Shown here: piece after piece, positions 7,123 to 16,383 of the stretch
How positions within the stretch are numbered: position 1 is the stretch's first letter
Layout: every line of letters begins with the position of its first letter
Origin: DATCIH01 sp036507955
Lineage (GTDB): Bacteria; Bacillota; Clostridia; Clostridiales; Clostridiaceae
Assembly (NCBI GenBank): GCA_036507955.1
Contig: DATCIH010000033.1
Location: forward strand, 1 to 30,796
Direction: 5' to 3'
DNA: 30,796 nucleotides
The notes under the pieces: model-generated
The model's database searches: none
The model's input: only the letters and a program-made list of their open reading frames with translations
Told to the model about the DNA's origin: nothing
Program-made: the position numbers and the translations under genes

Positions 7123-10100
7123 ATGGAAGATAGGTTACAGCTAGGGTTGGATATCGGGTCCACTACAGTAAAGATCGTTGTGACTGATAAGGAAGATAAA
7201 ATTTTATATAGCAAATATCAAAGACATTTTTCAGATATCAAGAAGACTATCATAAGCTTAATAGAGGAAGCTTATGATAAATATAAATCATCGGAAATAA
7301 CTATAATGGCTACAGGGTCCGGGGGACTTTCTGTATCAAAGTGGTTAGATATTCCTTTTATTCAAGAGGTAATAGCTAGTACAAAAACTGTTGAAGATCT
7401 TATACCTGAAACAGATGTAGCAGTTGAACTTGGTGGGGAAGATGCTAAAATAACCTATTTTGAAGGGAAAGAAGCCGCGGGTATTTATGGTGGTATAGAT
7501 CAGAGGATGAACGGAACCTGTGCAGGCGGTACAGGTGCTTTTATAGATCAAATGGCATCACTACTCCAGACAGATGCAGCTGGCTTAAATGAACTTGCAA
7601 AGGGCTATAAGGTGATTTATCCAATAGCAGCTCGTTGCGGAGTTTTTGCTAAAACTGATATACAGCCTTTACTAAATGAAGGCGCAGCTAAGGAGGATAT
7701 TGCAGTATCCGTATTTCAATCAGTAGTAAATCAGACAATTAGTGGACTTGCTTGTGGTAAACCCATTAGAGGAAATATTGCTTTTTTAGGGGGTCCCCTC
7801 TACTTTTTATCAGAGCTTAGAAAAAGGTTTATAGAAACCTTAGGCCTTACAGAAAAGCAAATTATATTTCCGGAAAATTCTCAACTATATGTAGCAATAG
7901 GTGCAGCCTTATCCTCAAAGAATGAACGGCCTGTTCTTTTTAGTGTATTAAAAGATAGGTTAGCTCATCTAAGGAAATCCTCTGAAACTGAGGTTGAAAG
8001 GCTGGAGCCTTTATTTAAAAATAAGGAAGCCTATGATGAATTTAGCTTAAGGCATAGTCTTCATAAAGTAAGAAGATTTGAGCTTCAGGATTATATAGGT
8101 AATAGTTACCTTGGCATTGATGCAGGTTCAACCACAACAAAGGCAGCCCTTATAAGCGAAGATGGGGCACTTCTTTACTCTTATTATGGAAGTAACGAAG
8201 GTAGTCCTTTAATCTCATCAATAAAAATTCTTAAGGATCTTTATTCTAAACTTCCTAAGGATGTAAAAATAGTAAATTCAACTGTTACAGGCTATGGAGA
8301 AGGCTTATTAAAAGCGGCGTTAACTGTAGATATTGGGGAGATTGAGACTGTTGCCCATTGGAAGGCTGCTGATTTTTTTCTTCCAGGTGTAGATTTTATA
8401 TTAGATATTGGTGGACAGGATATGAAAAGTCTCAGGATAAAGGATGGAATGATAGATAGTATACTATTAAATGAGGCTTGTTCCTCAGGATGTGGATCCT
8501 TTATTGAAACCTTTGCCCATTCCTTAAAGTTTGATGTTAAGGAGTTTGCTCAGGAAGCATTAAAGTCTTTGAAACCTGTGGATTTAGGTTCTAGATGTAC
8601 TGTTTTTATGAATTCAAGAGTTAAGCAAGCACAAAAAGAAGGGGCTACTGTAGGAGATATTTCTGCAGGCTTATCTTATTCTGTAATTAAAAATGCTCTC
8701 TTAAAAGTAATAAAAATAAGGAATCCTAAGGAACTAGGAGAAAAGATAATAGTTCAAGGAGGAACCTTTTATAATGACGCTATCTTAAGGAGCTTTGAAA
8801 TAATATCAGGAAGGGAAGCAATAAGGCCTGATATTGCAGGAATTATGGGAGCCTTTGGTGGAGCGTTGATTGCAAAGGAAAGATATGTGAAGGGTTATGA
8901 GTCTACTTTGCTCAAGGAAGAGGAACTAGAAAGTTTTACGACTAAGGTATCTATGAGAAGGTGTGGCTTATGTAGCAATAATTGCCTTCTAACTGTAAAT
9001 GAGTTTCCTGGGGGCAAAAACCATATCACTGGTAATAGATGTGAAAGAGGAATAGGAGTTGAAATAAAAGATAATCATAAGGTGCCTAATTTGTTTGATT
9101 ATAAATATAAAAAACTATTTTCCTATAAAAGCCTTAAGCTTGAAGACGCAAAACGTGGAGTTATAGGAATCCCAAGGGTGTTAAACATGTATGAAAATTA
9201 TCCCTTCTGGTTCACGTTACTAACCAGCTTAGGCTTTAAAGTAGAGTTATCAAGAAGGTCCTCTAAGGAACTATATGAGCTTGGAATCGAAACAATTCCA
9301 TCCGAATCAGCATGTTACCCTGCAAAATTAGTTCATGGGCATATAATGGATCTTATAAATCGTGGGATAGAGGTTATTTTTTATCCTTGTATTCCCTATG
9401 AACAAAAGGAAAGAGCTAGTGCAGATAATCATTATAACTGTCCTATTGTTACCTCCTATCCTGAGGTAATCAAGATAAATATGGATATATTGAAGGAAAA
9501 AAACATCAGATATATGAATCCTTTCCTTCCAATTGACAACAAGAAACGCTTGAAGGAAGAAATGGTTAAGGATTTTAGCTTCTTTAATTTAACTAAAGAA
9601 GAAGTTGACATTGCAGTAGATAAAGCTTATGAAGAAGATAATAAATTTAAAGAAGATATGAGACATAAGGGAGAAGAGGTTATAGCTTATCTAAAAAAAG
9701 AAGGTAAAAAGGGTATAATCCTGGCAGGAAGACCATATCATGTAGATCCTGAAATAAATCATGGCATACCTAATATTATTACTGGCTTTGATATGGCTGT
9801 TTTAACAGAGGATTCTGTAGCTCATCTTGGAATTATGGATAAGCCCTTAAGAGTTGTAGACCAATGGGTTTACCACAGTAGGCTATATGCGGCAGCAACC
9901 TTTGCAACAACTATGGACAACATCGAGCTCGTACAGCTGAATTCCTTTGGGTGCGGACTAGATGCTGTTACCACGGATCAGGTAGAGGAAATACTCCATA
10001 ATCAAAGTAAAATTTATACTAGCTTGAAAATTGATGAAGGAAATAATTTAGGTGCAGCAAAAATAAGAATGCGCTCCTTAAGGGCTGCAATAAACGAGAG

Positions 10101-11448
10101 GGATAAAAATAAAAGAGTTATTCGTAAGCATAAGGAGACGCCTAAGAGAATAGTATTTTCTAAGGAAATGAGAAAGAAGCATACTATTTTAGCTCCACAA
10201 ATGTCTCCAATACATTTTCAATTTTTACAGGAGGCTTTTATATCCTCAGGCTATAATGTGGAGATTTTGCCCTCTGTGGATAAAAATGCTGTTGATGAAG
10301 GTTTAAAATATGTTAATAACGATGCCTGCTATCCATCTATAATTGTTGTTGGTCAGGTTATGGAAGCTTTAAAATCAGGTAAGTATGATTTAAATAATGT
10401 ATCTGTTTTGATGTCTCAAACTGGTGGTGGCTGCAGAGCTACTAATTATATAGCTTTTTTGAGAAAAGCTATGCGAGATGCAGGTTTAGATAATATACCA
10501 GTCATATCCTTAAATGCTTTAGGGCTTGAGAAAAATCCTGGCTTTAAGCTTACCCCATCCCTACTTCATAAGTTTATGATAGCCTTAGTATATGGAGATA
10601 CGCTAATGAGGGTTTTATTAAAGGTAAGACCTTATGAAAAGGTAAAAGGTTCAGCTAACGCCTTATATGAAAAATGGGTAGAAAGATGCCTTGAATCTAC
10701 AAGAAACGGTAATTATCTTACCTTTAGAAAATATATAAATGGAATAGTTCAGGATTTTGACAATTTGGAAATAACCCAGGAGAAAAAACCTAAGATAGGT
10801 TTGGTTGGTGAAATACTTGTTAAGTTTCATCCCACTGCAAACAACAATGTTGTGGATATTATGGAGAAGGAAGGCTGCGAAGCAGTTATGCCCGATCTAA
10901 TTGACTTTTTATTGTACTGTGCTTATAACGCTAATTATAAACATGACAAGCTATCTGGTACAGGCAAAGCTAAGTTTTATAGCAATGCAGCAATACTTGC
11001 CATAGAGTCATATAGAAGAGATATGAAAAAGGCATTAAATAAAAGCAAAAGGTTTACAGCCCCTAAAACCATAAGTGAATTAGGAGCTTCAGCAGAGCCT
11101 ATAATTTCCTTAGGAAATCAAACTGGAGAAGGCTGGTTTTTAACAGCAGAAATGGTGGAGCTTATTGAAACAGGAGCTAAAAATATTATATGCATGCAGC
11201 CCTTTGCATGTCTACCAAACCATGTTACTGGTAAGGGAGTAATAAAGGAACTTAAAAGAAAATATCCAGGAGCTAATATTACTGCCATAGATTATGATCC
11301 AGGAGCCAGTGAGGTTAATCAGCTTAATAGAATTAAGCTAATGTTATCTGTAGCCTTTAAGAATCTCCAATATGAAGCTATAGAGGAATCAAAGGAAGTA
11401 ATGGTTGTAGACATAGCAAATATAAATAGTATTTCCCAAGGAATATAA
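7123..11448 (+). CDS. Fused acyl-CoA dehydratase activase / HgdB-like protein (BadF-BadG family)
   Basis: A 1441-residue fusion. Two BadF/BadG/BcrA-type ATPase domains (about 5-270 and 327-590) each begin with an actin-like phosphate loop (LGLDIGSTTVK; LGIDAGSTTTK) and carry the activase cysteine motifs NGTCAGGTGAF (C133), AARCGVF (C172) and NEACSSGCGSF (about 450-460). In known activases these ligate a [4Fe-4S] cluster and drive ATP-dependent one-electron transfer to 2-hydroxyacyl-CoA dehydratases. Next comes a cysteine cluster RRCGLCSNNCLL (about 612-623) with NRCERG, a DUF2229-like region (about 675-945), and an HgdB/FldB-like C-terminal half (about 1020-1425). AGTAGGTAG precedes the ATG. 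Such fusions are widespread in clostridia and their substrate is generally unknown. It is monocistronic with its own promoter and no dehydratase subunits beside it. Confidence 0.92.
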   Translation: MEDRLQLGLDIGSTTVKIVVTDKEDKILYSKYQRHFSDIKKTIISLIEEAYDKYKSSEITIMATGSGGLSVSKWLDIPFIQEVIASTKTVEDLIPETDVAVELGGEDAKITYFEGKEAAGIYGGIDQRMNGTCAGGTGAFIDQMASLLQTDAAGLNELAKGYKVIYPIAARCGVFAKTDIQPLLNEGAAKEDIAVSVFQSVVNQTISGLACGKPIRGNIAFLGGPLYFLSELRKRFIETLGLTEKQIIFPENSQLYVAIGAALSSKNERPVLFSVLKDRLAHLRKSSETEVERLEPLFKNKEAYDEFSLRHSLHKVRRFELQDYIGNSYLGIDAGSTTTKAALISEDGALLYSYYGSNEGSPLISSIKILKDLYSKLPKDVKIVNSTVTGYGEGLLKAALTVDIGEIETVAHWKAADFFLPGVDFILDIGGQDMKSLRIKDGMIDSILLNEACSSGCGSFIETFAHSLKFDVKEFAQEALKSLKPVDLGSRCTVFMNSRVKQAQKEGATVGDISAGLSYSVIKNALLKVIKIRNPKELGEKIIVQGGTFYNDAILRSFEIISGREAIRPDIAGIMGAFGGALIAKERYVKGYESTLLKEEELESFTTKVSMRRCGLCSNNCLLTVNEFPGGKNHITGNRCERGIGVEIKDNHKVPNLFDYKYKKLFSYKSLKLEDAKRGVIGIPRVLNMYENYPFWFTLLTSLGFKVELSRRSSKELYELGIETIPSESACYPAKLVHGHIMDLINRGIEVIFYPCIPYEQKERASADNHYNCPIVTSYPEVIKINMDILKEKNIRYMNPFLPIDNKKRLKEEMVKDFSFFNLTKEEVDIAVDKAYEEDNKFKEDMRHKGEEVIAYLKKEGKKGIILAGRPYHVDPEINHGIPNIITGFDMAVLTEDSVAHLGIMDKPLRVVDQWVYHSRLYAAATFATTMDNIELVQLNSFGCGLDAVTTDQVEEILHNQSKIYTSLKIDEGNNLGAAKIRMRSLRAAINERDKNKRVIRKHKETPKRIVFSKEMRKKHTILAPQMSPIHFQFLQEAFISSGYNVEILPSVDKNAVDEGLKYVNNDACYPSIIVVGQVMEALKSGKYDLNNVSVLMSQTGGGCRATNYIAFLRKAMRDAGLDNIPVISLNALGLEKNPGFKLTPSLLHKFMIALVYGDTLMRVLLKVRPYEKVKGSANALYEKWVERCLESTRNGNYLTFRKYINGIVQDFDNLEITQEKKPKIGLVGEILVKFHPTANNNVVDIMEKEGCEAVMPDLIDFLLYCAYNANYKHDKLSGTGKAKFYSNAAILAIESYRRDMKKALNKSKRFTAPKTISELGASAEPIISLGNQTGEGWFLTAEMVELIETGAKNIICMQPFACLPNHVTGKGVIKELKRKYPGANITAIDYDPGASEVNQLNRIKLMLSVAFKNLQYEAIEESKEVMVVDIANINSISQGI

Positions 11449-11520
11449 AAAAATTAAATGAAGATATTTACTATCGTTCTAAGCTGAAGCGGTAAGTCAA
11501 GATTACCGATCTAAGCTGAA

Positions 11521-11623
11521 CAGGGACATACTTGCAGATTCTGAATCGAGGACAGAAGACTTTATCGCTATACTGATAGTTGCGATAATTTCAATACTCT
11601 CGATTCCTGCAAGTGTGTCCCTG
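11521..11623 (+). repeat. REPIN-like hairpin element, copy 1
   Basis: Outer arms CAGGGACATACTTGCAG and CTGCAAGTGTGTCCCTG pair around an inner stem (GAATCGAG with CTCGATTC; TTATCGC with GCGATAA). Compared with copies 2 and 3 it carries T at 11532 and A at 11612, a matched C-G to T-A change at the same pair. Confidence 0.85.
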
Positions 11624-11724
11624 ATTTGAATTATTCTTTGTTTCGGTAGATAAGGAAGACTAGTAGAATTGATGTCGGGAGTTAAACTGGAACGGTAGAT
11701 ATTTTGTTGTCGATCTAAGCTGAA

Positions 11725-11827
11725 CAGGGACATACCTGCAGATTCTAAATCGAGTAGAGAGGGCTTTATCGCTATACTAAAATTTGCGATAATTTCAATA
11801 CTCTCGATTCCTGCAGGTGTGTCCCTG
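11725..11827 (+). repeat. REPIN-like hairpin element, copy 2
   Basis: Same 103-bp architecture as copy 1, with arms CAGGGACATACCTGCAG and CTGCAGGTGTGTCCCTG. One left-arm change (CTAAATCGAG) weakens the inner stem. Flanked on the left by GTCGATCTAAGCTGAA. Confidence 0.85.
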
Positions 11828-11928
11828 AATTAGATTATTCTTTGTTTCGGTAGATAAGGAAGACTAGTAGAATTGATGTCGGGAGTTAAGCTGGAACGGT
11901 AGATATTTTGTTGTCGATCTAATATGAA

Positions 11929-12031
11929 CAGGGACATACCTGCAGATTCTGAATCGAGTAGAGAGGGCTTTATCGCTATACTGATATTTGCGATAATTTC
12001 AATACTCTCGATTTCTGCAGGTGTGTCCCTG
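11929..12031 (+). repeat. REPIN-like hairpin element, copy 3
   Basis: Same architecture and arms as copy 2, with a C-to-T change in the right arm (CGATTTCTGCAG) that leaves a G-U pair. It ends 40 bases before the -35 box of the valS promoter. Confidence 0.85.
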
Positions 12032-12071
12032 ATTTGAATCAGCTGTTTTCTGGGAGAGAAACTACTAGGTA

Positions 12072-12099
12072 TTGACATATAATTAAGAACCGTTATAAT
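12072..12099 (+). promoter_or_regulatory. Sigma-A promoter of valS-folC
   Basis: Perfect hexamers TTGACA (12072-12077) and TATAAT (12094-12099) with a 16-base spacer. Transcription should start near 12106, just ahead of the T-box leader. Confidence 0.88.
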
Positions 12100-12105
12100 A
12101 AAATA

Positions 12106-12340
12106 AAGGCAATGATAAAGAGGAGTACGGGATTTAAGTATTTTAGAGAGGAAAGCTAATATGCTGGAAAGCTTTCTATATGAAAACCCTGAAAGTAGCT
12201 TTGGAGCTTCCTTACTGAAAGATTTCTGTGTAAGTAAGGACGGAGGTCTAATCCGTTATTTATTAAGAGCCTATATTTATGTAGGAAAAAGGTGGTACCG
12301 CGCTATATCGTCGTCCTTTATTGGATAGGCGTTTTTTTTA
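12106..12340 (+). ncRNA. T-box riboswitch leader (valine) of valS
   Basis: A tRNA-sensing leader. Visible parts are the AGTA element of stem I (12124-12127), the distal stem-I pattern AGAGAGGAAAGC, the specifier region GAAAGTAGCTTTGGAG, and the invariant T-box GGTGGTACCGCG (12291-12302) of the antiterminator. A run of eight T (12332-12339) follows a hairpin region with GTCC and GGAT. The likely specifier triplet GTA (12195-12197) is a valine codon followed by a purine, as usual, which agrees with the gene downstream. Uncharged tRNA-Val would favour the antiterminator and read-through into valS and folC. The terminator stem is imperfect by eye. Confidence 0.92.
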
Positions 12341-12380
12341 TTTGTAAAATTATTTTATTATAAAGAAGGAGGAATAAAAA

Positions 12381-15026
12381 ATGGAAGATGGAAGCAATAT
12401 AGAGAAAAATTATGCTCCTAAAGAGTTTGAAGAAAGAATTTATAAAATGTGGGAGGAAGGAAAGTATTTCACTCCTACGGTTGATAAAAGTAAAAAACCC
12501 TATAGTATTGTGATGCCTCCCCCAAATATAACCGGTAAGCTTCATATGGGCCACGCGTTAAACAATACTCTTCAGGATGTTATTATAAGATTTAAAAGGA
12601 TGCAAGGGTTTAGCACCCTATGGCTACCTGGAGAAGATCATGCAAGCATAGCAACTGAGGTTAAAGTTGAAAATGAGCTTTTAAAAAGTGGTATAAAAAA
12701 GTCAGAGCTAGGTAGAGAAGCTTTTTTAGAAAAGGTATGGGAATGGACAGATGAATATAGGGCTAGAATCAGGGATCAACTAAAAAAGCTTGGTTGCTCA
12801 GCAGATTTTACCAGGGAAAGCTTTACCATGGATGAAAATCTTAATCAGGCAGTAAAAGAAGTCTTCGTAAAGTTCTACAGGGAAGGTCTTATATACCAAG
12901 GCAATAGAATAATAAATTGGTGCCCTAAATGTAAGACTGCTATTTCAGATGCAGAAAACATATATGAAGAGCAGGCAGGCTCCTTTTGGTATATAAAGTA
13001 TCCTATTGTAGGAAGTGATGCCTTTATTGAAATTGCTACCACAAGACCTGAGACTATGCTTGGAGATACTGCAATAGCAGTTAATCCTAAGGACAGCAGG
13101 TATACTAGTCTTATAGGAAAATTTGTAATGTTGCCTTTAGTTAATAAAGAAATTCCAATAATAGCAGATGATTATGTAGATATAGAGTTTGGAACCGGTG
13201 CTGTTAAAATAACTCCAGCTCATGACATAAATGACTATCAGGTTGGGAAAAGACATAACCTTCCTCAAATCAATATAATGAACGAGGATGGCTCCATAAA
13301 TAGCTTTGGTGGAATATATGAAGGTTTAGACAGATATGAGGCTAGAAAAAGAATAGTTAAGGATTTAGAAGAGCTTGGACTATTAGTTAAGATAGTTCCT
13401 CATGTTCATAATGTTGGCGTTCATGATAGATGCAATACTGTTGTTGAGTCCTTAATATCTAAGCAGTGGTTTGTAAAAATGGATACCTTAGCAGTGGATG
13501 CTATAAAGGTTGTTAAAAATAAAGAAATAAAGTTTATTCCTGAGAGATTTGAAAAAATTTATTTTAATTGGATGGAAAATATTCAAGATTGGTGTATATC
13601 AAGGCAGCTTTGGTGGGGCCACAGGATACCCGTATGGTATTGTAAGGCTTGCGGAGAAGTTATAGTAGCTATCGATGCACCCAATGAGTGTCCTAAATGT
13701 AAAAGCCATATTCTAGAGCAGGATAAGGATGTATTAGATACTTGGTTTAGTTCAGCGCTTTGGCCTTTTTCAACTCTAGGTTGGCCAAACAAAACAGAGG
13801 ATTTAGATTATTTTTATCCAACTAACACCTTGGTTACGGCTAGCGATATAATTTTCTTTTGGGTAGCTAGAATGATATTCTCAGGTCTTCATAATATGGG
13901 TAAGATCCCCTTTGATACTGTCATATTTAACAGCTTAGTTAGAGATTCTGAGGGACGTAAAATGTCGAAATCCTTAGGTAATGGAATTGACCCTCTTGAT
14001 ATTATTGATAAATATGGAGCAGATGCTTTAAGATTTATGCTAGTAACAGGTAATGCACCAGGAAATGACATTAGATTTAGAGAAGAAAAGGTTGAGGCAG
14101 GGAGAAATTTCGCAAATAAGATATGGAATGCTTCACGCTTTGTAATGATGAATTTAGATGAAGAACTAATAAATAAGTATGATGATAACCAATATACTCT
14201 AGCAGATAGATGGATATTATCTAGACTTAATAGGGCCGTAGGAGAAGTTACAGATAACCTTGAAAAATTTGAAATAGCAATTGCCTCTCAAAAGATTTAT
14301 GATTTCATATGGAATGAATTTTGTGATTGGTATATAGAACTTGCTAAACCTGTTCTGTTTGGAACGGATGAGGCCTTAAAAAGTTCAACTTTAAAGGTGT
14401 TAAAGAAAGTATTGCTTACTTCTTTAAAGTTACTTCACCCAATAATGCCCTTTATCACAGAGGAAATATATTCTCATATAATTGGAGATGCTTCTTCTAT
14501 TTGCATAGCTGAATATCCAGTGAGCGTAGGTGAGGAAGTAGATATTGTAATTGAAGAAAAGCTGGGCTATATAATCGATGCAATTAAAGGCATAAGAAAT
14601 GTTAGAACAGAATTGAATGTTCCGCCTTCAAGAAAGGCTAAGCTTTTAGTAATAGTTAAGAAGGAAGCAGAGGGGGCTTTTAAGGAAGGAGCAGTATATT
14701 TTGAAAAACTTGCCTCAGTAAGCAGCGTTGATTTTATAGACGATAAAAATACTGTTCCTGAAAATGCTGTAGCTGTAGTTACTACAGGAGCTGAAATGTA
14801 TATTCCTCTCTTAGATCTTATAGATTTAACGAAGGAACTGGAGAGATTAAATAAAGAAAAGCTAAGACTTCAAGGAGAAATAGACAGAGTTATAAATAAG
14901 CTTTCAAATGAAAGGTTTATTAGTAAAGCTCCAGAGGCAGTAGTTAAAGAAGAGAAGGAGAAAGGTGAAGCTTATAAGGAAATGCTCAATTCTGTGTTAA
15001 AGAGAATTGAAGATTTAAGCAGGTGA
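12381..15026 (+). CDS. valS: Valyl-tRNA synthetase
   Basis: Charges tRNA-Val with valine in the cytoplasm. The 881-residue product has the normal length for bacterial ValRS. The class I signatures are PPPNITGKLHMGHALN (HIGH-type motif near residue 55) and GRKMSKSLGN (near 528). Between them lies the editing domain with TTRPETMLGDTA. There is a zinc-type CPKCKTA and a second CKACG/CPKCK pair, and a C-terminal tRNA-binding coiled coil (about 810-878, rich in Lys/Glu). GGAGGAA precedes the ATG. Controlled by the upstream T-box; the stop codon overlaps the folC start. Confidence 0.98.
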   Translation: MEDGSNIEKNYAPKEFEERIYKMWEEGKYFTPTVDKSKKPYSIVMPPPNITGKLHMGHALNNTLQDVIIRFKRMQGFSTLWLPGEDHASIATEVKVENELLKSGIKKSELGREAFLEKVWEWTDEYRARIRDQLKKLGCSADFTRESFTMDENLNQAVKEVFVKFYREGLIYQGNRIINWCPKCKTAISDAENIYEEQAGSFWYIKYPIVGSDAFIEIATTRPETMLGDTAIAVNPKDSRYTSLIGKFVMLPLVNKEIPIIADDYVDIEFGTGAVKITPAHDINDYQVGKRHNLPQINIMNEDGSINSFGGIYEGLDRYEARKRIVKDLEELGLLVKIVPHVHNVGVHDRCNTVVESLISKQWFVKMDTLAVDAIKVVKNKEIKFIPERFEKIYFNWMENIQDWCISRQLWWGHRIPVWYCKACGEVIVAIDAPNECPKCKSHILEQDKDVLDTWFSSALWPFSTLGWPNKTEDLDYFYPTNTLVTASDIIFFWVARMIFSGLHNMGKIPFDTVIFNSLVRDSEGRKMSKSLGNGIDPLDIIDKYGADALRFMLVTGNAPGNDIRFREEKVEAGRNFANKIWNASRFVMMNLDEELINKYDDNQYTLADRWILSRLNRAVGEVTDNLEKFEIAIASQKIYDFIWNEFCDWYIELAKPVLFGTDEALKSSTLKVLKKVLLTSLKLLHPIMPFITEEIYSHIIGDASSICIAEYPVSVGEEVDIVIEEKLGYIIDAIKGIRNVRTELNVPPSRKAKLLVIVKKEAEGAFKEGAVYFEKLASVSSVDFIDDKNTVPENAVAVVTTGAEMYIPLLDLIDLTKELERLNKEKLRLQGEIDRVINKLSNERFISKAPEAVVKEEKEKGEAYKEMLNSVLKRIEDLSR

Positions 15027-16327
15027 TAAATTTGGATTATGAAGCGGCTAGAGAATATATACAAGATAGAAATAAATTTGGAATTAAGCCTGGCCTTGAA
15101 AGGGTTTTAGAGCTTTTAAGGCTACTAGGCAATCCGCATGAAAAGATTAAGACTATTCATGTGGCGGGCACAAATGGTAAGGGGTCAACCTCTATAATGA
15201 TAGCAAAGGCTCTTACCGCTAATGGCTATAAAGTGGGACTATATACCTCTCCCTATTTAGAAGAATTTGAGGAACGAATACAAATAGATGGAAAGAATAT
15301 AGAAAAAGCTGAGCTTAGTGATATGATTACTCAGGTTTCAGAGGTCGTCTCAAAGCTCTTAAGCAATGGCATTGATGAACCTACAGAATTTGAAATAATA
15401 ACTTGCGTTATGTTCCTATATTTTTACAATAAAAAAGTTGACTTTGCAGTTGTAGAGGTAGGTCTTGGGGGAAGATTAGATTCAACTAATGTTATAAAGC
15501 CAATAGTTAGTACAATCACCTCCATAAGCATGGATCATATGAACATCTTAGGAAACACCTTAGAAGAGATAGCCAGGGAGAAGGCTGGAATAATAAAAGA
15601 AAATACTCCAGTAGTATTATATCCCCAAAGCGAAGCTATCCAAAGGATAATAATAGATATAGCAAAAGACAAAAATGCACAGGTTATAAAGGTACCAGAA
15701 GCTTCCGTAAAGCTGATAGATGTAAACTATGTGGAATTTTATCAAGAGCTTCAGATAAAAACTTTAGATGATTTTATCTATGATATAAAGTTACCACTTT
15801 TAGGAGTAAATCAACTCTTAAATTCGGCTACCGCAATTTACACCTTAGAGGTACTCATATCTATTGGAGTAGCTTTAGATAGAAAAATAGTGGAAACCTC
15901 TCTTCGTGATGTAACTTGGCCAGGTAGATTTGAAGTTATGAGAAAAGATCCATTAGTTATAATCGATGGAGCTCATAATATAGATGCAATACTTAAGCTT
16001 AAAGAGAGTTTAACTAGATATGTAAAATATAAAACTATGTATTTAATATTAGGAATATTATCAGATAAGGAATATGATTTAATGGCAAAGGAGCTTACCC
16101 CCTTAGCAAAGGAAGTAATATGCTTAGCCCCTCATAGCGACAGGGCAGAAAGTGGTGTGGGCTTGAGGAAGGTAGTATTAAAGTATAATAAAAATTCGAT
16201 TGTAATTGAGGATTATAAAGGGGCCTTTGATTTTGGCTTAAAGCTATGTAAGAAAGAGGACTTATTACTTATATGTGGCTCCTTACATCTTATAGGGGAC
16301 ATGAGAAAAATCATAAAAAAAGACTAG
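15023..16327 (+). CDS. folC: Folylpolyglutamate synthase / dihydrofolate synthase
   Basis: Adds glutamate to folates, and in many bacteria also to dihydropteroate, using ATP. The 434-residue product has the Mur-ligase-like P-loop HVAGTNGKGSTS (about 47-58), the following YTSPYLEEFEERI, the VEVGLGGRLDSTN motif (about 145-157) and C-terminal IIDGAHN. The GTG start at 15023 overlaps the valS stop (GTGA), indicating translational coupling; a TTG at 15032 is a less likely start. It is the last gene of the T-box-controlled unit, so folate glutamylation falls under valine-tRNA control. The valS-folC order is common in Firmicutes. Confidence 0.96.
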   Translation: MINLDYEAAREYIQDRNKFGIKPGLERVLELLRLLGNPHEKIKTIHVAGTNGKGSTSIMIAKALTANGYKVGLYTSPYLEEFEERIQIDGKNIEKAELSDMITQVSEVVSKLLSNGIDEPTEFEIITCVMFLYFYNKKVDFAVVEVGLGGRLDSTNVIKPIVSTITSISMDHMNILGNTLEEIAREKAGIIKENTPVVLYPQSEAIQRIIIDIAKDKNAQVIKVPEASVKLIDVNYVEFYQELQIKTLDDFIYDIKLPLLGVNQLLNSATAIYTLEVLISIGVALDRKIVETSLRDVTWPGRFEVMRKDPLVIIDGAHNIDAILKLKESLTRYVKYKTMYLILGILSDKEYDLMAKELTPLAKEVICLAPHSDRAESGVGLRKVVLKYNKNSIVIEDYKGAFDFGLKLCKKEDLLLICGSLHLIGDMRKIIKKD

Positions 16328-16351
16328 AGGCAATTGCTTCTAGCTTTTTTT
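16324..16351 (+). terminator. Rho-independent terminator after folC
   Basis: CTAGAGGC (16324-16331), loop AATT and GCTTCTAG (16336-16343) form an 8-bp stem with one G-U pair, followed by C and seven T. It begins right at the folC stop codon. Confidence 0.9.
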
Positions 16352-16383
16352 GACATATTTTCTATGAGCATAACAATTTCTGA

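Larger units (their letters stand above)
11521..12031 (+). repeat. Tandem array of three 204-bp units with hairpins
   Basis: The unit start CAGGGACATAC recurs at 11521, 11725 and 11929, an exact 204-base period. Each unit has a 103-bp hairpin-forming part followed by a 101-bp spacer (11624-11724 and 11828-11928, nearly identical). The third spacer is replaced by a sequence containing TTGAATCAGCTG, which also follows the related element at 23522. The plus orientation is given from the wobble-pair argument in the findings. Confidence 0.9.
11449..12071. other. Gene-free repeat region between activase gene and valS leader
   Basis: About 620 bases without a credible gene. Almost all of it is the array of three 204-bp units described separately. 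A short inverted repeat CGGTAA (11490-11495) / TTACCG (11503-11508) and a duplicated CTAAGCTGAA (at about 11480 and 11511) precede the array. No classical U-tract terminator follows the activase gene. Minus-strand reading frames of 76-82 codons here repeat themselves with the DNA repeat and have no ribosome binding sites, so they are not genes. Confidence 0.7.

Noticed and set aside
11521..12031. CRISPR-like reading of the repeat array
   Set aside because: The units are 204 bp, the spacers between hairpins are nearly identical rather than unique, and no cas genes are present.
11503..12078. Minus-strand reading frames of 76-82 codons over the 204-bp array
   Set aside because: They repeat only because the DNA repeats, encode the same peptide segments several times, have no ribosome binding sites and resemble no family.
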